A stretch of 62,102 nucleotides of DNA from an uncultured Dorea sp. (lineage in GTDB: Bacteria; Bacillota; Clostridia; Lachnospirales; Lachnospiraceae). Position numbers and translations under genes: made by a program. Below are positions 1 to 8,933 of the stretch, piece by piece (position 1 is the first letter of the stretch; the number at the start of each line of letters is the position of its first letter). The notes below the pieces were generated by a model. It had not been told where the DNA came from. It saw only the letters and a list, made by a program, of their open reading frames with translations, and made no database searches. The stretch spans positions 1 to 62,102 of the forward strand of contig CAJTOH010000022.1 in assembly GCA_910577685.1 (NCBI GenBank), read 5' to 3'.

Positions 1-1
1 T

Positions 2-388
2 TCATGGGCAGGATGTTGTCCCCGCAATGACCAAAGCAACAAAAAAATCAAATCGACTCGAATTTCCCGTGCTGGTAATTATATTAAACCAATACTGGTA
101 CAAATTGCAAATGGTTTATTGCGTTCTAAGAAACATCCTGAAATAACTGGCCGCTACAAGCGTATTAAATCGCACCGCGGACACAAGAAAGCCATTATTG
201 CAATCTGTCGTATGCTCCTGACCGCTATCTGGCACATACTTTCAGATTTAAAGCCATATACACCTGAAGGCTATCTTGAGCCGCGGCCTGTGAAAGAATC
301 AAAAGTTCTGACGAAATCACAGGCTCTTCATTTATTGAAGCAGCGTGGTTATATCATCAAAGATGATGCAGAACCTACCCTGAATTAG
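2..388 (+). CDS. IS110-family transposase, C-terminal part (cut by window start)
   Basis: The frame is open from base 2 and reads SWAGCCPRNDQSNKKIKSTR and then ISRAGNYIKPILVQ. This is the usual C-terminal Transposase_20 (IS116/IS110/IS902) region: an SWAG-x-P segment, a Ser/Lys-rich stretch, then the R-x-G-N helix. It ends with a basic helix-rich tail and a TAG at 386-388. The N-terminal DEDD catalytic half lies outside the window, so it cannot be judged whether the element is intact. IS110 members have no classical terminal inverted repeats, and none are seen downstream. Confidence 0.85.
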   Translation, partial: SWAGCCPRNDQSNKKIKSTRISRAGNYIKPILVQIANGLLRSKKHPEITGRYKRIKSHRGHKKAIIAICRMLLTAIWHILSDLKPYTPEGYLEPRPVKESKVLTKSQALHLLKQRGYIIKDDAEPTLN

Positions 389-665
389 GTAATGTGTGTC
401 TATATTCCTTTTTTGAAGCCACCACCGAAGGGATGGCTTTGTCGTTATGCCCTTTACTTTCTCTCTACCCACTACTTATTTGTTTCAAACTTCTATTCTC
501 CACTTCCGCACTTCTTACCGCCGTCCGGATATTAAAAGTCAAAATTACCCCCGGCAGACAAAGAACCACTCTCACCAACCTATGCTTCTCTGCCCACAGA
601 GGGTTACCACATACAATATATCCATATCCGGATTGTCTTTCACAAATACTATTCCAACAACTCCG
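389..665. other. Intergenic region, weak hairpin only
   Basis: No gene with a ribosome binding site is visible in this stretch between the transposase stop and the convergent exonuclease gene. The only structure noticed is a hairpin at 416-439 (AAGCCA ... TGGCTT, with an inner CC/GG pair). It may be the transcriptional end of the IS110 transposase or part of the element's right end. Confidence 0.4.
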
Positions 666-1613
666 TTATATTCCCATCGTCGTCTTTCTCAGATTCGACT
701 CAAACAACCGATTATATCCCAGCCACTCGTTATTGTTCTTATCCTTAAAAACCTCTGTCAGCGTCTGCATCTTCGCATCCGCGCAGTCGGCGAAATTAAG
801 GGCCAGAGCTTCCGCAAGCGCCGGCTTCTTCGGGGAACCGTACTCCAACTCGCCGTGATGCGCCACAACACAATGCTTCAGCTCGCTTGCCAGCCTCTCC
901 GGGAAATCTGGAATCTCCCTGACAGCGTCGCTAATCATCTCTACTCCAATGACAATATGCCCCAAAAGCTGCCCGTCGTCCGTATAGTCATTGTTCGGAA
1001 ACGGTGACAGCTCCTTAACCTTTCCGATATCGTGGCAGATCGCCGCCGCCCGCAAAAGATCTCCGTTCAGAATAGGGTACGCCCCCGTCATATACTCGCA
1101 AAATTTTACCACGCTCAGGGTATGTTCCAGAAGTCCTCCCGAGAATCCATGGTGTACGCTCTTGGCCGCCGAATGTGCCTTAAACTTCCGAATAAAGGCC
1201 TCGTCCTTCACAAAATAATATTCAATCAACTGTTTCAGATACGTGTTCCCGATCTTCCCCACATATCCCATAAGTTCCCGGTACATCTGCTCCGTATTCT
1301 TATCACTGGTAGGCAGATAGTCTGCCATAGCATACTCTTCCTCCTGTGCTTTGCGGATCTGCTTAATATTCAACTGCAGATTATTGTTGTAATTGATCAC
1401 CTCGCCGTACACTTCAATGAAATCCATCTCCTCATAATCTGCAATTCCGCCAGAATTAGGATCCCAAACCTTTCCGTCAAGAACTCCCGTCTTGTCCTGA
1501 AGAATCAGATTATCATATGGTTTTCCATTCCTCGTCTCCGCCGAACGCTTTCCCTTACATAAATAAATATTCCTAATTGTCTCACCCTCACGAAGAGTAT
1601 TAATATACCTCAT
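666..1613 (-). CDS. yhaM: YhaM-like 3'-5' exoribonuclease (OB-fold plus HD domain)
   Basis: The protein (about 315 residues) has an N-terminal OB-fold nucleic-acid-binding region (residues about 1-90, ending LQLNIKQIRKA). An HD phosphohydrolase domain follows, with HTLSVVKFC, the paired AAAICHDIGK motif and a downstream VAHHGELEYGS. This order and length are those of the B. subtilis YhaM family, a metal-dependent 3'-5' exonuclease acting on RNA and single-stranded DNA. The start was placed at 1613 (MRYINTL), not the upstream ATG at 1631, because AAGAGG sits 8 nt before the second ATG. No operon partner is seen. Confidence 0.9.
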   Translation of the reverse strand: MRYINTLREGETIRNIYLCKGKRSAETRNGKPYDNLILQDKTGVLDGKVWDPNSGGIADYEEMDFIEVYGEVINYNNNLQLNIKQIRKAQEEEYAMADYLPTSDKNTEQMYRELMGYVGKIGNTYLKQLIEYYFVKDEAFIRKFKAHSAAKSVHHGFSGGLLEHTLSVVKFCEYMTGAYPILNGDLLRAAAICHDIGKVKELSPFPNNDYTDDGQLLGHIVIGVEMISDAVREIPDFPERLASELKHCVVAHHGELEYGSPKKPALAEALALNFADCADAKMQTLTEVFKDKNNNEWLGYNRLFESNLRKTTMGI

Positions 1614-1722
1614 TTTTCTGCCTCTTTTCATTCTGTCTTATTCGTTGTCTTATATTTTGTCTTACCTATGCTCTCGCCTAAATCGCTTTTCCCTGACGCA
1701 GTTATCGCCATATTCTTTCATG

Positions 1723-1918
1723 CATCCCGCTCCGACCCCTCCGTCCGAACATTGACTCACACTATCCTTTCACTCATCCCGCTCCGACCCCTTCGTCCGA
1801 ACATAGCCTCCTACTATCCTTTCACTCATCCCGCTCCGACCCCTCCGTCCGAACATAGCCTCCTACTATCCTTCCACTCATCCCGCTCCGACCCCTTCGT
1901 CCGAACATAGCCTCCTAC
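1723..1918. repeat. Four-copy 52-bp tandem repeat
   Basis: CATCCCGCTCCGACC begins at 1723, 1775, 1827 and 1879, an exact 52-bp period. Copies 2-4 are nearly identical, with single-base C/T changes (CCCCTCCGTCC versus CCCCTTCGTCC); copy 1 diverges in its second half. The last copy runs into the stop codon of the HtrA-like gene. On the minus strand every unit holds AGGAGGCTATG, a Shine-Dalgarno-like string only 2 nt from an ATG. The period is not a multiple of three, so the array cannot encode a simple peptide repeat. Confidence 0.9.
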
Positions 1919-3225
1919 ATTTCCTTACTGCCAACCGTCACCTTAAACTCTATATCTACGTATCCGTCCACCCCCTGCCGCTGCCCCTTGATCACAGCCT
2001 CACTTCCGACCTTCTTGCCCATCAGCGTCCCATGGTAAACGCTGTAAGATGCTATCTCCACATCATCTACGCCGGTGATAACGTCGCCGCTTTGAATTCC
2101 CGCCGCCATTGCCGGAGAATCAGCGTCCACATTCTTCACATACAGCCCCTTTGGAATCCCCTGTTCTTCAATCTCTTCCGTGACATCCACGCCCCAGATT
2201 CCGATATAAGGAACTCCTTGTCCATTAGAAAGGAACTCGATTACGTCCTTCACATCCGTAATCCCATACCCTATAATCAGCTCTGTACTCTCTTCCGCCG
2301 CGGCGCTCTGATCGATCACAGCAATAATCTCCCCCTTAAGATTAACGATAAAGCCGCTGCCGTTCTTGGAGCCGGCAATATCCGTGTTGATCAGCCGGTA
2401 CTGTCCGTCCGCCGAATCCCGCACATTCTTCCCGGATGCAACCGAGCCGAACCCCATCGCCCCCGCATAGCCAAAAGGCTTGCCGAGGACAATCGCGATA
2501 TCTCCCTTGGACACAGCGTTAGAACTGCCAAGAATAGCCGTATCAATCTGCGCCCATGTAGAATCCTGAATATCCGACCGGCTCACAGCATAGATTCCGA
2601 ACCCCAGGTTCCCGTCGCTCTTCTTAAGGACGGCCGGATACGCCTGACCGTTGTTGAATACGACCTTTAGTTCCTTCGCATCCTTTGCGACCGAAGATTT
2701 CCCCAGAACCAAAAGCTCCCTTCCGTTATCTGCCACAATCAAACCGGACACACTGTTCTTATAATCCTTCGATTCCTCCGTCCAGTCCTGCTCCTCCAAC
2801 ACGCCTACAATCTCCACTACGGACCGGTTTGCCTTTACGCCAATTGAAGTCAGAGACTGCTGCATCTGCCGGTAACTGTCCGCATCCAACGGCTGCTGCA
2901 CAACCTCCTCCGCGGGGTGCGGATCCGGTTCTTCTTCTTTCTCCGGTTCTTCTTCCGAAGGAATCGTGACCGTCTGGGGATCGTCCTGAAAAATGCCGTC
3001 CATCGCCGGCTTCATCGCACTAAAACTAAAGCACGCGAATACGCCGAACACCAGACCCAGGCCTGCCATCCGGAAAAATCCCTTCCTCTCGCCTCTCCGA
3101 TCTCTCTTAATCGTCTCCTGCAAAAACGAATACTCCTTGTACTCTTCCTCTGCGTCTTCCTGCAAATTCTCATGAGTACCTTCCTGTGGATGTAATTCTT
3201 CCCTTGGATCTTTCTGCTCTTCCAT
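1915..3225 (-). CDS. Membrane-anchored HtrA-like trypsin-fold protein with PDZ domain, probable pseudoprotease
   Basis: Layout (436 residues): an acidic cytoplasmic N-terminus, one membrane segment (GLGLVFGVFACFSFSAM), a Glu/Pro-rich linker, a trypsin-like domain and a C-terminal PDZ domain (VKNVDADSPAMAAGIQSGDV). In active HtrA proteins the triad is His in TxNHVV, Asp in the D-x-AVLK segment and Ser in GNSGGP. Here the first position reads LVLGKSSV and the second NLGFGIYAV, so His and Asp are absent. A Ser (about 290) remains in GSKNGSGFIV. The fold-defining VLGKPFGY segment is kept. It is probably a binding or scaffold protein rather than a protease. The start at 3225 has AGAAGG 8 nt upstream; an in-frame ATG at 3252 lacks such a site. 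Confidence 0.8.
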   Translation of the reverse strand: MEEQKDPREELHPQEGTHENLQEDAEEEYKEYSFLQETIKRDRRGERKGFFRMAGLGLVFGVFACFSFSAMKPAMDGIFQDDPQTVTIPSEEEPEKEEEPDPHPAEEVVQQPLDADSYRQMQQSLTSIGVKANRSVVEIVGVLEEQDWTEESKDYKNSVSGLIVADNGRELLVLGKSSVAKDAKELKVVFNNGQAYPAVLKKSDGNLGFGIYAVSRSDIQDSTWAQIDTAILGSSNAVSKGDIAIVLGKPFGYAGAMGFGSVASGKNVRDSADGQYRLINTDIAGSKNGSGFIVNLKGEIIAVIDQSAAAEESTELIIGYGITDVKDVIEFLSNGQGVPYIGIWGVDVTEEIEEQGIPKGLYVKNVDADSPAMAAGIQSGDVITGVDDVEIASYSVYHGTLMGKKVGSEAVIKGQRQGVDGYVDIEFKVTVGSKEM

Positions 3226-3317
3226 AGACCCATCCTTCTCCTTTTCATACATTAACTACCGAAAACATATGGAAAACCCATCCTGTTCATACATCCCAAA
3301 TACATCCTATCGGATAT

Positions 3318-3346
3318 AGTATACTCCAAGAAAGTCGATTGTTCAA
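3318..3346 (-). promoter_or_regulatory. Promoter of the HtrA-like gene
   Basis: On the minus strand TTGAAC (3346-3341) and TATACT (3323-3318) are separated by exactly 17 nt, about 90 nt upstream of the HtrA-like start. Confidence 0.7.
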
Positions 3347-3403
3347 TATTTATCCTTCCCTTTATGGTGTAAATAGGTTAGAATAGTTTCAGGTGATTAA
3401 ATT

Positions 3404-5779
3404 ATGAATAAAAAAACATTAAACAAACTAGAATACAACAAAATAATTGAACTTCTTACTGAACAAGCTTCTTCCTTTAGCGGCAAAGAACGCTGCAAGA
3501 AGCTTAAACCCATGACTTCACTGCCGGATATAAACACGGCGCAGCAGCAGACGGCAGCTGCATTTACCCGGCTCGTCAAGAAAGGGAGGCTCTCCTTTAG
3601 CGGATGCAATCCGGTTAATGATTCCCTGAAACGTCTTGAGGTAGGCGCTTCACTTGGAAGCGGAGAGCTCCTTAGAATCTGCAAACTTCTGGAAGTGGCC
3701 GGACGCGCCAAAGCATACGGAAGACATGACAATCATGAGGAAGAGGAAGACTGTCTGGACCCATTTTTCCAGCAGTTAGAACCCTTAACCCTGCTGACCG
3801 CCGAGATTCGCCGCTGTATCTTGGATGAGGACGAAATCAGCGACGATGCAAGCAGCGCTTTAAAACACATCCGCCGCTCCATCAGCCAGATGAACGACAA
3901 AGTTCACGGAACCCTTTCCGGCATGGTGAACGGCTCCCTGCGCACCTATCTGCAGGATCCAATTATTACCATGCGCGGCGACCGCTACTGCATCCCGGTA
4001 AAATCAGAACATAGAAGTCAGGTATCCGGGCTGATCCACGACCAGTCCTCCACAGGCTCCACGCTATTTATCGAGCCCATGGCGGTTGTAAAACTGAATA
4101 ACGATCTGAAAGAACTATATGGGAAGGAGCAGGAAGAGATTCAAGTAATCCTTGCCCGCCTAAGCGAAGAAACCGCGCAGTATATTGAAGAGATCCGCAC
4201 AGATTACACGGTTCTGGGCGAATTAGATTTTATCTTCGCAAGAGGGAACCTTGCGCTGGATATGAACGCATCCCTGCCTTTATTCAACACTCAGGGACGG
4301 ATCCACATCCGGGAAGGACGGCATCCTCTGCTGGAGAAGCAAAAAGTAGTTCCAATCACAGTGACTCTCGGAGACGAGTTTGACCTGTTGATCGTAACAG
4401 GGCCAAACACGGGCGGGAAGACCGTTTCCCTGAAAACAGTAGGACTATTTACTCTCATGGGGCAGTCAGGCCTGCATATTCCGGCGCTGGACCGGTCAGA
4501 ACTCGCCGTGTTCGATCAGGTTTACGCAGATATCGGGGATGAACAGAGCATTGAACAGAGCCTCAGTACCTTTTCTTCGCATATGACGAATATCGTCTCC
4601 TTCCTCACACACGTAGACGAACATTCTCTGGTCCTGTTCGACGAATTAGGCGCGGGGACGGACCCGACAGAAGGAGCCGCTCTCGCCACGGCGATCCTAA
4701 GCCATCTGCATCAGAGAGGTATCCGGACTATGGCGACCACTCATTACAGTGAATTAAAGGTATATGCACTCTCCACTCCCGGAGTTGAGAATGCCTGCTG
4801 TGAATTTGATTTGGAGACACTGCGCCCGACCTACCGCCTGCTCCTTGGGATTCCCGGGAAGAGCAACGCCTTTGCCATTGCAGGTAAGCTTGGACTGCCC
4901 GACTATATTATTACGGAGGCAAAGACGCACCTGACCGAACAGGACGAGTCCTTTGAAGACCTGCTGACAGATCTTGAGACCAGCAAACGCATGATCCGGA
5001 AGGAACAGGATGAGATAGCGGCCTACAAACGCGAACTGGAACGGCTCAAGACGGAGGTCCGCCAAAAACAAGAAAAATTAGAGGCACAGAAGGAACGAAT
5101 CCTGCGCGAGGCCAACGAGAAGGCGCACGCCATTCTGTCGGACGCCAAAGAGACCGCCGACGAGACGCTGCGCAATTTCCGCAAGTTCGGCAAAGAGAAC
5201 ATCTCTGCCGCTGAGATGGAAAAAGAACGGGAGAAGCTCCGTAAGAAGATGGCCGGCGTAGGTGCCTCGCTGACCCTTGAGACGCAGAAGCCCCGAAAAC
5301 AGCATAAGCCTTCCGATTTTAAGCTTGGGGAGTCCGTCAAGGTTCTGAGCATGAACCTGAACGGTTCCGTCGTTTCCCTGCCCGATTCTAAGGGCAATGT
5401 CACCGTCCAGATGGGCATCCTGCGCTCTCAGGTCCCGATCTGCGACCTTGAGATTATAGAAGAGACGCCGTCCTACTCGGCTAAGCAGATGCATAAGACC
5501 TCCAAAGGCAAGATGAAGATGGGGAAGTCCTTCTCCGTCAGCTCAGAGATCAACCTGCTCGGCAAAACCGTCGACGAGGCAATTGCAGAGCTTGACAAAT
5601 ATTTAGACGACGCCGCTCTGGCTCATCTCTCCTGCGTCCGCGTCGTCCACGGCAAGGGAACGGGAGCGCTGCGTTCCGGCGTCCACAACTACCTGAAACG
5701 CCAGAAACATGTGAAGTCCTTCCGCCTCGGCGCTTTCGGCGAAGGAGACGCCGGCGTTACTATCGTAGAACTTAAGTAA
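3404..5779 (+). CDS. mutS2: MutS2 family ATPase/endonuclease
   Basis: The 791-residue length matches MutS2. A MutS core carries the Walker A motif GPNTGGKT (about residues 333-340), a Walker B LVLFDELGAGTDPTEGAA and the ATTHYSELK segment. A long charged coiled coil (about 510-630) follows. A C-terminal Smr domain (last ~80 residues) has the HGKGTGALR motif. MutS2 proteins act on branched DNA and collided ribosomes; the Smr domain is the nuclease part. The usual LDLRG of the Smr domain is INLLGKT here. The RR/HK pair follows directly and may be read through. Confidence 0.95.
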   Translation: MNKKTLNKLEYNKIIELLTEQASSFSGKERCKKLKPMTSLPDINTAQQQTAAAFTRLVKKGRLSFSGCNPVNDSLKRLEVGASLGSGELLRICKLLEVAGRAKAYGRHDNHEEEEDCLDPFFQQLEPLTLLTAEIRRCILDEDEISDDASSALKHIRRSISQMNDKVHGTLSGMVNGSLRTYLQDPIITMRGDRYCIPVKSEHRSQVSGLIHDQSSTGSTLFIEPMAVVKLNNDLKELYGKEQEEIQVILARLSEETAQYIEEIRTDYTVLGELDFIFARGNLALDMNASLPLFNTQGRIHIREGRHPLLEKQKVVPITVTLGDEFDLLIVTGPNTGGKTVSLKTVGLFTLMGQSGLHIPALDRSELAVFDQVYADIGDEQSIEQSLSTFSSHMTNIVSFLTHVDEHSLVLFDELGAGTDPTEGAALATAILSHLHQRGIRTMATTHYSELKVYALSTPGVENACCEFDLETLRPTYRLLLGIPGKSNAFAIAGKLGLPDYIITEAKTHLTEQDESFEDLLTDLETSKRMIRKEQDEIAAYKRELERLKTEVRQKQEKLEAQKERILREANEKAHAILSDAKETADETLRNFRKFGKENISAAEMEKEREKLRKKMAGVGASLTLETQKPRKQHKPSDFKLGESVKVLSMNLNGSVVSLPDSKGNVTVQMGILRSQVPICDLEIIEETPSYSAKQMHKTSKGKMKMGKSFSVSSEINLLGKTVDEAIAELDKYLDDAALAHLSCVRVVHGKGTGALRSGVHNYLKRQKHVKSFRLGAFGEGDAGVTIVELK

Positions 5780-5797
5780 CATATAGGAGACATAGTA

Positions 5798-6502
5798 ATG
5801 GTAAATAAACAGAAAATATTAATCGTAGACGACGATGAGAACATCGCCGAACTGATTTCATTATATCTAACCAAAGAATGTTTTGACACAATGATGGTTC
5901 ACGATGGAGAAAAAGCCCTGATCGCCTATGAGACATACCAGCCGAACCTAATCCTGTTAGACCTGATGCTTCCGGGCATAGACGGCTATCAAGTATGCCG
6001 GGAGCTTCGGACGAAATCCAACGTACCGATCATCATGCTGTCGGCAAAGGGAGAGGTTTTTGACAAGGTGCTCGGCCTTGAGCTTGGGGCCGACGACTAT
6101 ATTATGAAACCCTTTGATTCAAAAGAGATGGTTGCCCGGGTGAAGGCCGTCCTGCGCCGTTATCAGGCTGCGCCGAAACCGGATGACCTCCCTGAGAATA
6201 AAGGCAAATGCGTAGAGTACCCCGGCATATCCATCAACCTTACCAATTATTCCGTACTGGTTGACGGGATGCAGGTGGATATGCCGCCGAAAGAGCTTGA
6301 GCTTCTGTACTTCCTCGCCTCCTCCCCGAATCAGGTATTTACAAGGGAACAGCTTCTCGACCAGATATGGGGCTATGAATATATCGGGGATACCCGTACC
6401 GTGGACGTCCACATCAAACGGCTGCGGGAGAAGATCAAAGACCACGGTTCCTGGGGGCTTAGTACGGTCTGGGGTATCGGCTACAAGTTTGAAGTAAAGT
6501 AA
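5798..6502 (+). CDS. OmpR/PhoB-family response regulator
   Basis: The receiver domain has the acidic pair DDD near residue 11, phospho-acceptor Asp55 (ILLDLMLPG) and Lys104 (MKPF). The C-terminal winged helix (about 135-234) ends in TVWGIGYKFEV, typical of OmpR-type DNA-binding domains. A GGAGA site lies 18 nt after the mutS2 stop. The gene ends 37 nt before a sensor kinase on the same strand, its likely cognate partner. The stimulus is unknown. Confidence 0.95.
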   Translation: MVNKQKILIVDDDENIAELISLYLTKECFDTMMVHDGEKALIAYETYQPNLILLDLMLPGIDGYQVCRELRTKSNVPIIMLSAKGEVFDKVLGLELGADDYIMKPFDSKEMVARVKAVLRRYQAAPKPDDLPENKGKCVEYPGISINLTNYSVLVDGMQVDMPPKELELLYFLASSPNQVFTREQLLDQIWGYEYIGDTRTVDVHIKRLREKIKDHGSWGLSTVWGIGYKFEVK

Positions 6503-6539
6503 ATCCGGCAGATGATACTACAAAGGAGCAGCAACCTAC

Positions 6540-7946
6540 ATGCGCAGTACATTATATCTGAAATTCGTAATCATATATATCATATTCGGATTTCTCAGCA
6601 TTTTTATTGTAGCCACCCTGACTTTCAGTCTGACGCAAAGCCCGCTGGAATCCGATGCGGCGACCTCCCTGTATAGAGAGGCGAATCTTGTCGCCAACCA
6701 GTATCTGCCCAACTATTTTTCAGAGGAGATCGACACGTCGGAAGTACATCTGCAGCTTTCCGGCATTGAGATTCAGTTAGAAGCCGCCGTATGGTTCGTG
6801 GATAAAGACGGCGTCATGATCTCCTCGGCCGTAGCCGCTGAGTACCCCCCGGCCCCGTTCGGGATCGAAGATTTTGATCCCGTCGAGAGCGGGGGACGCC
6901 AGTACCAGACCGGGGATTATCACGGGTATTTTGAAGAGGATGTCATTACAGTCATTGCGCCTGTAGTCTACGGATATTCCCCCAAAGGCTACCTTCTAAT
7001 CCACAAATATATTTCCTCCTCCCGTAATCCTCAGAAGATCCTTCTCAGGGCCGCAGTTATCACAGTGTTTGTCATCTATCTCCTCTCCTTCATGGTGCTC
7101 CTTGCCTTCCAGTATTTTGTATACTTGCCGCTGCGCAAGATCACCGAGGCAGCCACCCAGTATGCCTCCGGCAATCTGGACTACGAGATCCCCGTGAATA
7201 CGGAGGACGAGATGGGATACCTGTCCGCATCCCTGAACTATATGTCTTCCCAGCTTAGGGATATGGAGGATTATCAGAAAAAGTTCGTGGCGAACGTATC
7301 CCATGATTTCCGTTCCCCTCTGACTTCGATCAAGGGGTATGTAGAAGCTATGGCCGACGGTACTATTCCGCCCGAACTTCACGAAAGATATCTAAAGATC
7401 ATCTTATTCGAGACGGAACGGCTTACGGATCTTACTCAGGATCTTCTGACACTGAATGAATTTGATACAAAAAACATACTGCTGAGCAAAGAGATTTTTG
7501 ATATCCATGAAATGATCAAGAATGTTGCGGCTTCTTTCGAGGGAACCTGCAAGCAGAAGAAGATTTCCATCGAGGTCATCTTCCCTCCGAAAAATCTGTC
7601 GGTCAACGCAGATAAGCGCAAGATCCAGCAAGTCCTATACAATCTGCTGGACAACGCTATCAAATTCAGCGATCCTGATTCAGTCGTCACCATTGAAACG
7701 ACGGAGCGGGGGGAAAAAATATATACCTCCGTCAAGGACGACGGCATCGGAATACCAAGGACTTCCCTGAACAAGATCTGGGAACGCTTCTATAAATCCG
7801 ACCTCTCCCGCGGGAAAGACAAGAAAGGCACCGGTCTGGGGCTTGCCATCGTCAAAGAAGCAATTCTGGCCCACGGAGAGAATATTAACGTGGTCAGCAC
7901 AGAAGGGGTTGGAACAGAATTCATCTTCTCCTTACCGAGAGGTTAA
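6540..7946 (+). CDS. Sensor histidine kinase (HAMP-HisKA-HATPase)
   Basis: The 468-residue membrane kinase has TM1 near residues 9-29, an extracytoplasmic sensor of about 135 residues, TM2 near 170-190, and then HAMP. HisKA has the phosphorylated His in VSHDFRSPLTS (about residue 254). HATPase_c has the N-box LLDNAIKFS, DDGIGIP and GTGLGLAIVKEA. This is the architecture of WalK/PhoR-like kinases without a PAS domain. It is paired with the regulator just upstream. A long hairpin follows the gene. Confidence 0.95.
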   Translation: MRSTLYLKFVIIYIIFGFLSIFIVATLTFSLTQSPLESDAATSLYREANLVANQYLPNYFSEEIDTSEVHLQLSGIEIQLEAAVWFVDKDGVMISSAVAAEYPPAPFGIEDFDPVESGGRQYQTGDYHGYFEEDVITVIAPVVYGYSPKGYLLIHKYISSSRNPQKILLRAAVITVFVIYLLSFMVLLAFQYFVYLPLRKITEAATQYASGNLDYEIPVNTEDEMGYLSASLNYMSSQLRDMEDYQKKFVANVSHDFRSPLTSIKGYVEAMADGTIPPELHERYLKIILFETERLTDLTQDLLTLNEFDTKNILLSKEIFDIHEMIKNVAASFEGTCKQKKISIEVIFPPKNLSVNADKRKIQQVLYNLLDNAIKFSDPDSVVTIETTERGEKIYTSVKDDGIGIPRTSLNKIWERFYKSDLSRGKDKKGTGLGLAIVKEAILAHGENINVVSTEGVGTEFIFSLPRG

Positions 7947-7976
7947 TACGCATACAATAATATTTTCCTGACAAAC

Positions 7977-8073
7977 AGGCTGTTGCAATAAGTAAACCAA
8001 TCACAAGATATGGCGGAATTTAGTTTCTGAAAAACGCCATATCTTGTGAGATTTATACTTAATGCGGCAGCCT
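7977..8073. terminator. Long inverted repeat between convergent genes, probable terminator
   Basis: Two 39-nt arms (7977-8015 and 8035-8073) face each other without gaps. The inner 15 bp (TCACAAGATATGGCG) are perfect and the outer 18 bp match at 15 positions, separated by a 6-nt internal loop. The apical loop is 19 nt. CTCTTTTTC follows on the plus strand, which suits termination of the kinase operon. The size also fits a miniature inserted element. Confidence 0.65.
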
Positions 8074-8097
8074 CTTTTTCAAAAGCAATTCTTTTCC

Positions 8098-8862
8098 TTA
8101 CTTCACGATTACCGTCGGGAACCCCGCACCTTTCAGCCGTTGTTCCATATCGACCGCCGCGTCCATATCCTCAAAATTTCCTACCTGAACCCGGAGATAC
8201 GGACCTGTGTCGTCAATATATGCCGGAAACCCTTCCTCAAGAAGCTCGTTCAGCAGTCTCTCCGCATACCTGCGATTCCGGAAGGCTCCCACCTGAACCC
8301 GGTAATTCTCATCCTTAATGATTCCTTCCGATTCCAGCGTATCCAAGACCCCTCCTGCAATCGCTTGGGCAATATCCTGAAAATTTTCATCAAAAAGCTG
8401 GTTATCAACATCCGAGTTAATGAAACCGGCTTCTACCAGCAGCGCCGGCATGTTCGTTCTTCTAAGTACCGCCAGATTGGGCCGCTCCTTTACGCCTAGG
8501 TTCACGAACCCCACGGCCTCTAACTGATCGTCAATATCCTGAGCCATCTGGTATTTCAGTCCGGACAGGTCATATATCAGGGTTTCAACCCCTGACACCT
8601 CATTATCCGTCGGAAATGAATTCCTGTGAATCGATAAGAAAAGATCGACCCCCGCCTGATTCGCCTCCATAGCCTTCTGGGCGGGCGACTCGTATACGTC
8701 CGTGGTTCTCGTATATTCTACGTCAATCCCGTGATTTTGGAGGATTTCTCCCACGGCAAGAGCCAGACGCAATGCGTCGTCCTTTTCCTGGCGTCCGTTA
8801 TATACGGCGCCCGGATCACGCTCGCCGCCGTGGCCCGCATCCACCATAATTGAATAAGCCAT
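8098..8862 (-). CDS. N-acetylmuramoyl-L-alanine amidase (Amidase_3) with SPOR domain
   Basis: The first ~180 residues are a zinc amidase. Ligands visible are His11 (DAGHGG), Glu26 and His79 (SIHRNS), with catalytic Glu144 (LVEAGF). A C-terminal SPOR peptidoglycan-binding domain shows the paired YRVQVGAFRN and LRVQVGNFED strands. It would cleave the amide bond between MurNAc and the stem peptide. No signal peptide is present: the protein begins MAYSIMVDAGHGG. An intracellular role, lysis-linked release or an unusual export route is therefore possible. AGGAG lies 7 nt before the ATG. Confidence 0.92.
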   Translation of the reverse strand: MAYSIMVDAGHGGERDPGAVYNGRQEKDDALRLALAVGEILQNHGIDVEYTRTTDVYESPAQKAMEANQAGVDLFLSIHRNSFPTDNEVSGVETLIYDLSGLKYQMAQDIDDQLEAVGFVNLGVKERPNLAVLRRTNMPALLVEAGFINSDVDNQLFDENFQDIAQAIAGGVLDTLESEGIIKDENYRVQVGAFRNRRYAERLLNELLEEGFPAYIDDTGPYLRVQVGNFEDMDAAVDMEQRLKGAGFPTVIVK

Positions 8863-8898
8863 ACTCTTACTCCTATACTTTTTGTACTATAATATGCA

Positions 8899-8928
8899 AA
8901 AAGACAGGATCTTGTGATCCTGTCTTTT
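8899..8928 (-). terminator. Terminator after the FMN-binding lipoprotein gene
   Basis: AAAAGACAGGATC / GATCCTGTCTTTT form a perfect 13-bp stem with a TTGT loop, ending in a T-run on either strand. It lies 6 nt past the lipoprotein stop. Confidence 0.85.
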
Positions 8929-8933
8929 GACTG

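Noticed and set aside
394..1562. Several plus-strand frames over the exonuclease gene
   Set aside because: They are shadows of a clearly recognised YhaM-like gene on the minus strand and lack start signals.
1668..1910. 80-codon plus-strand frame across the tandem repeat
   Set aside because: The frame exists only because of the repeats, has no ribosome binding site, and its peptide is a repeat translation in shifting frame.
1723..1918. CRISPR array
   Set aside because: The 52-bp units are contiguous without unique spacers, only four copies exist, and no cas genes are near.
1723..1918. Small peptide genes starting at each AGGAGGCTATG
   Set aside because: The spacing of 2 nt between the Shine-Dalgarno-like string and ATG is too short for good initiation, and the frames end quickly without recognisable features.
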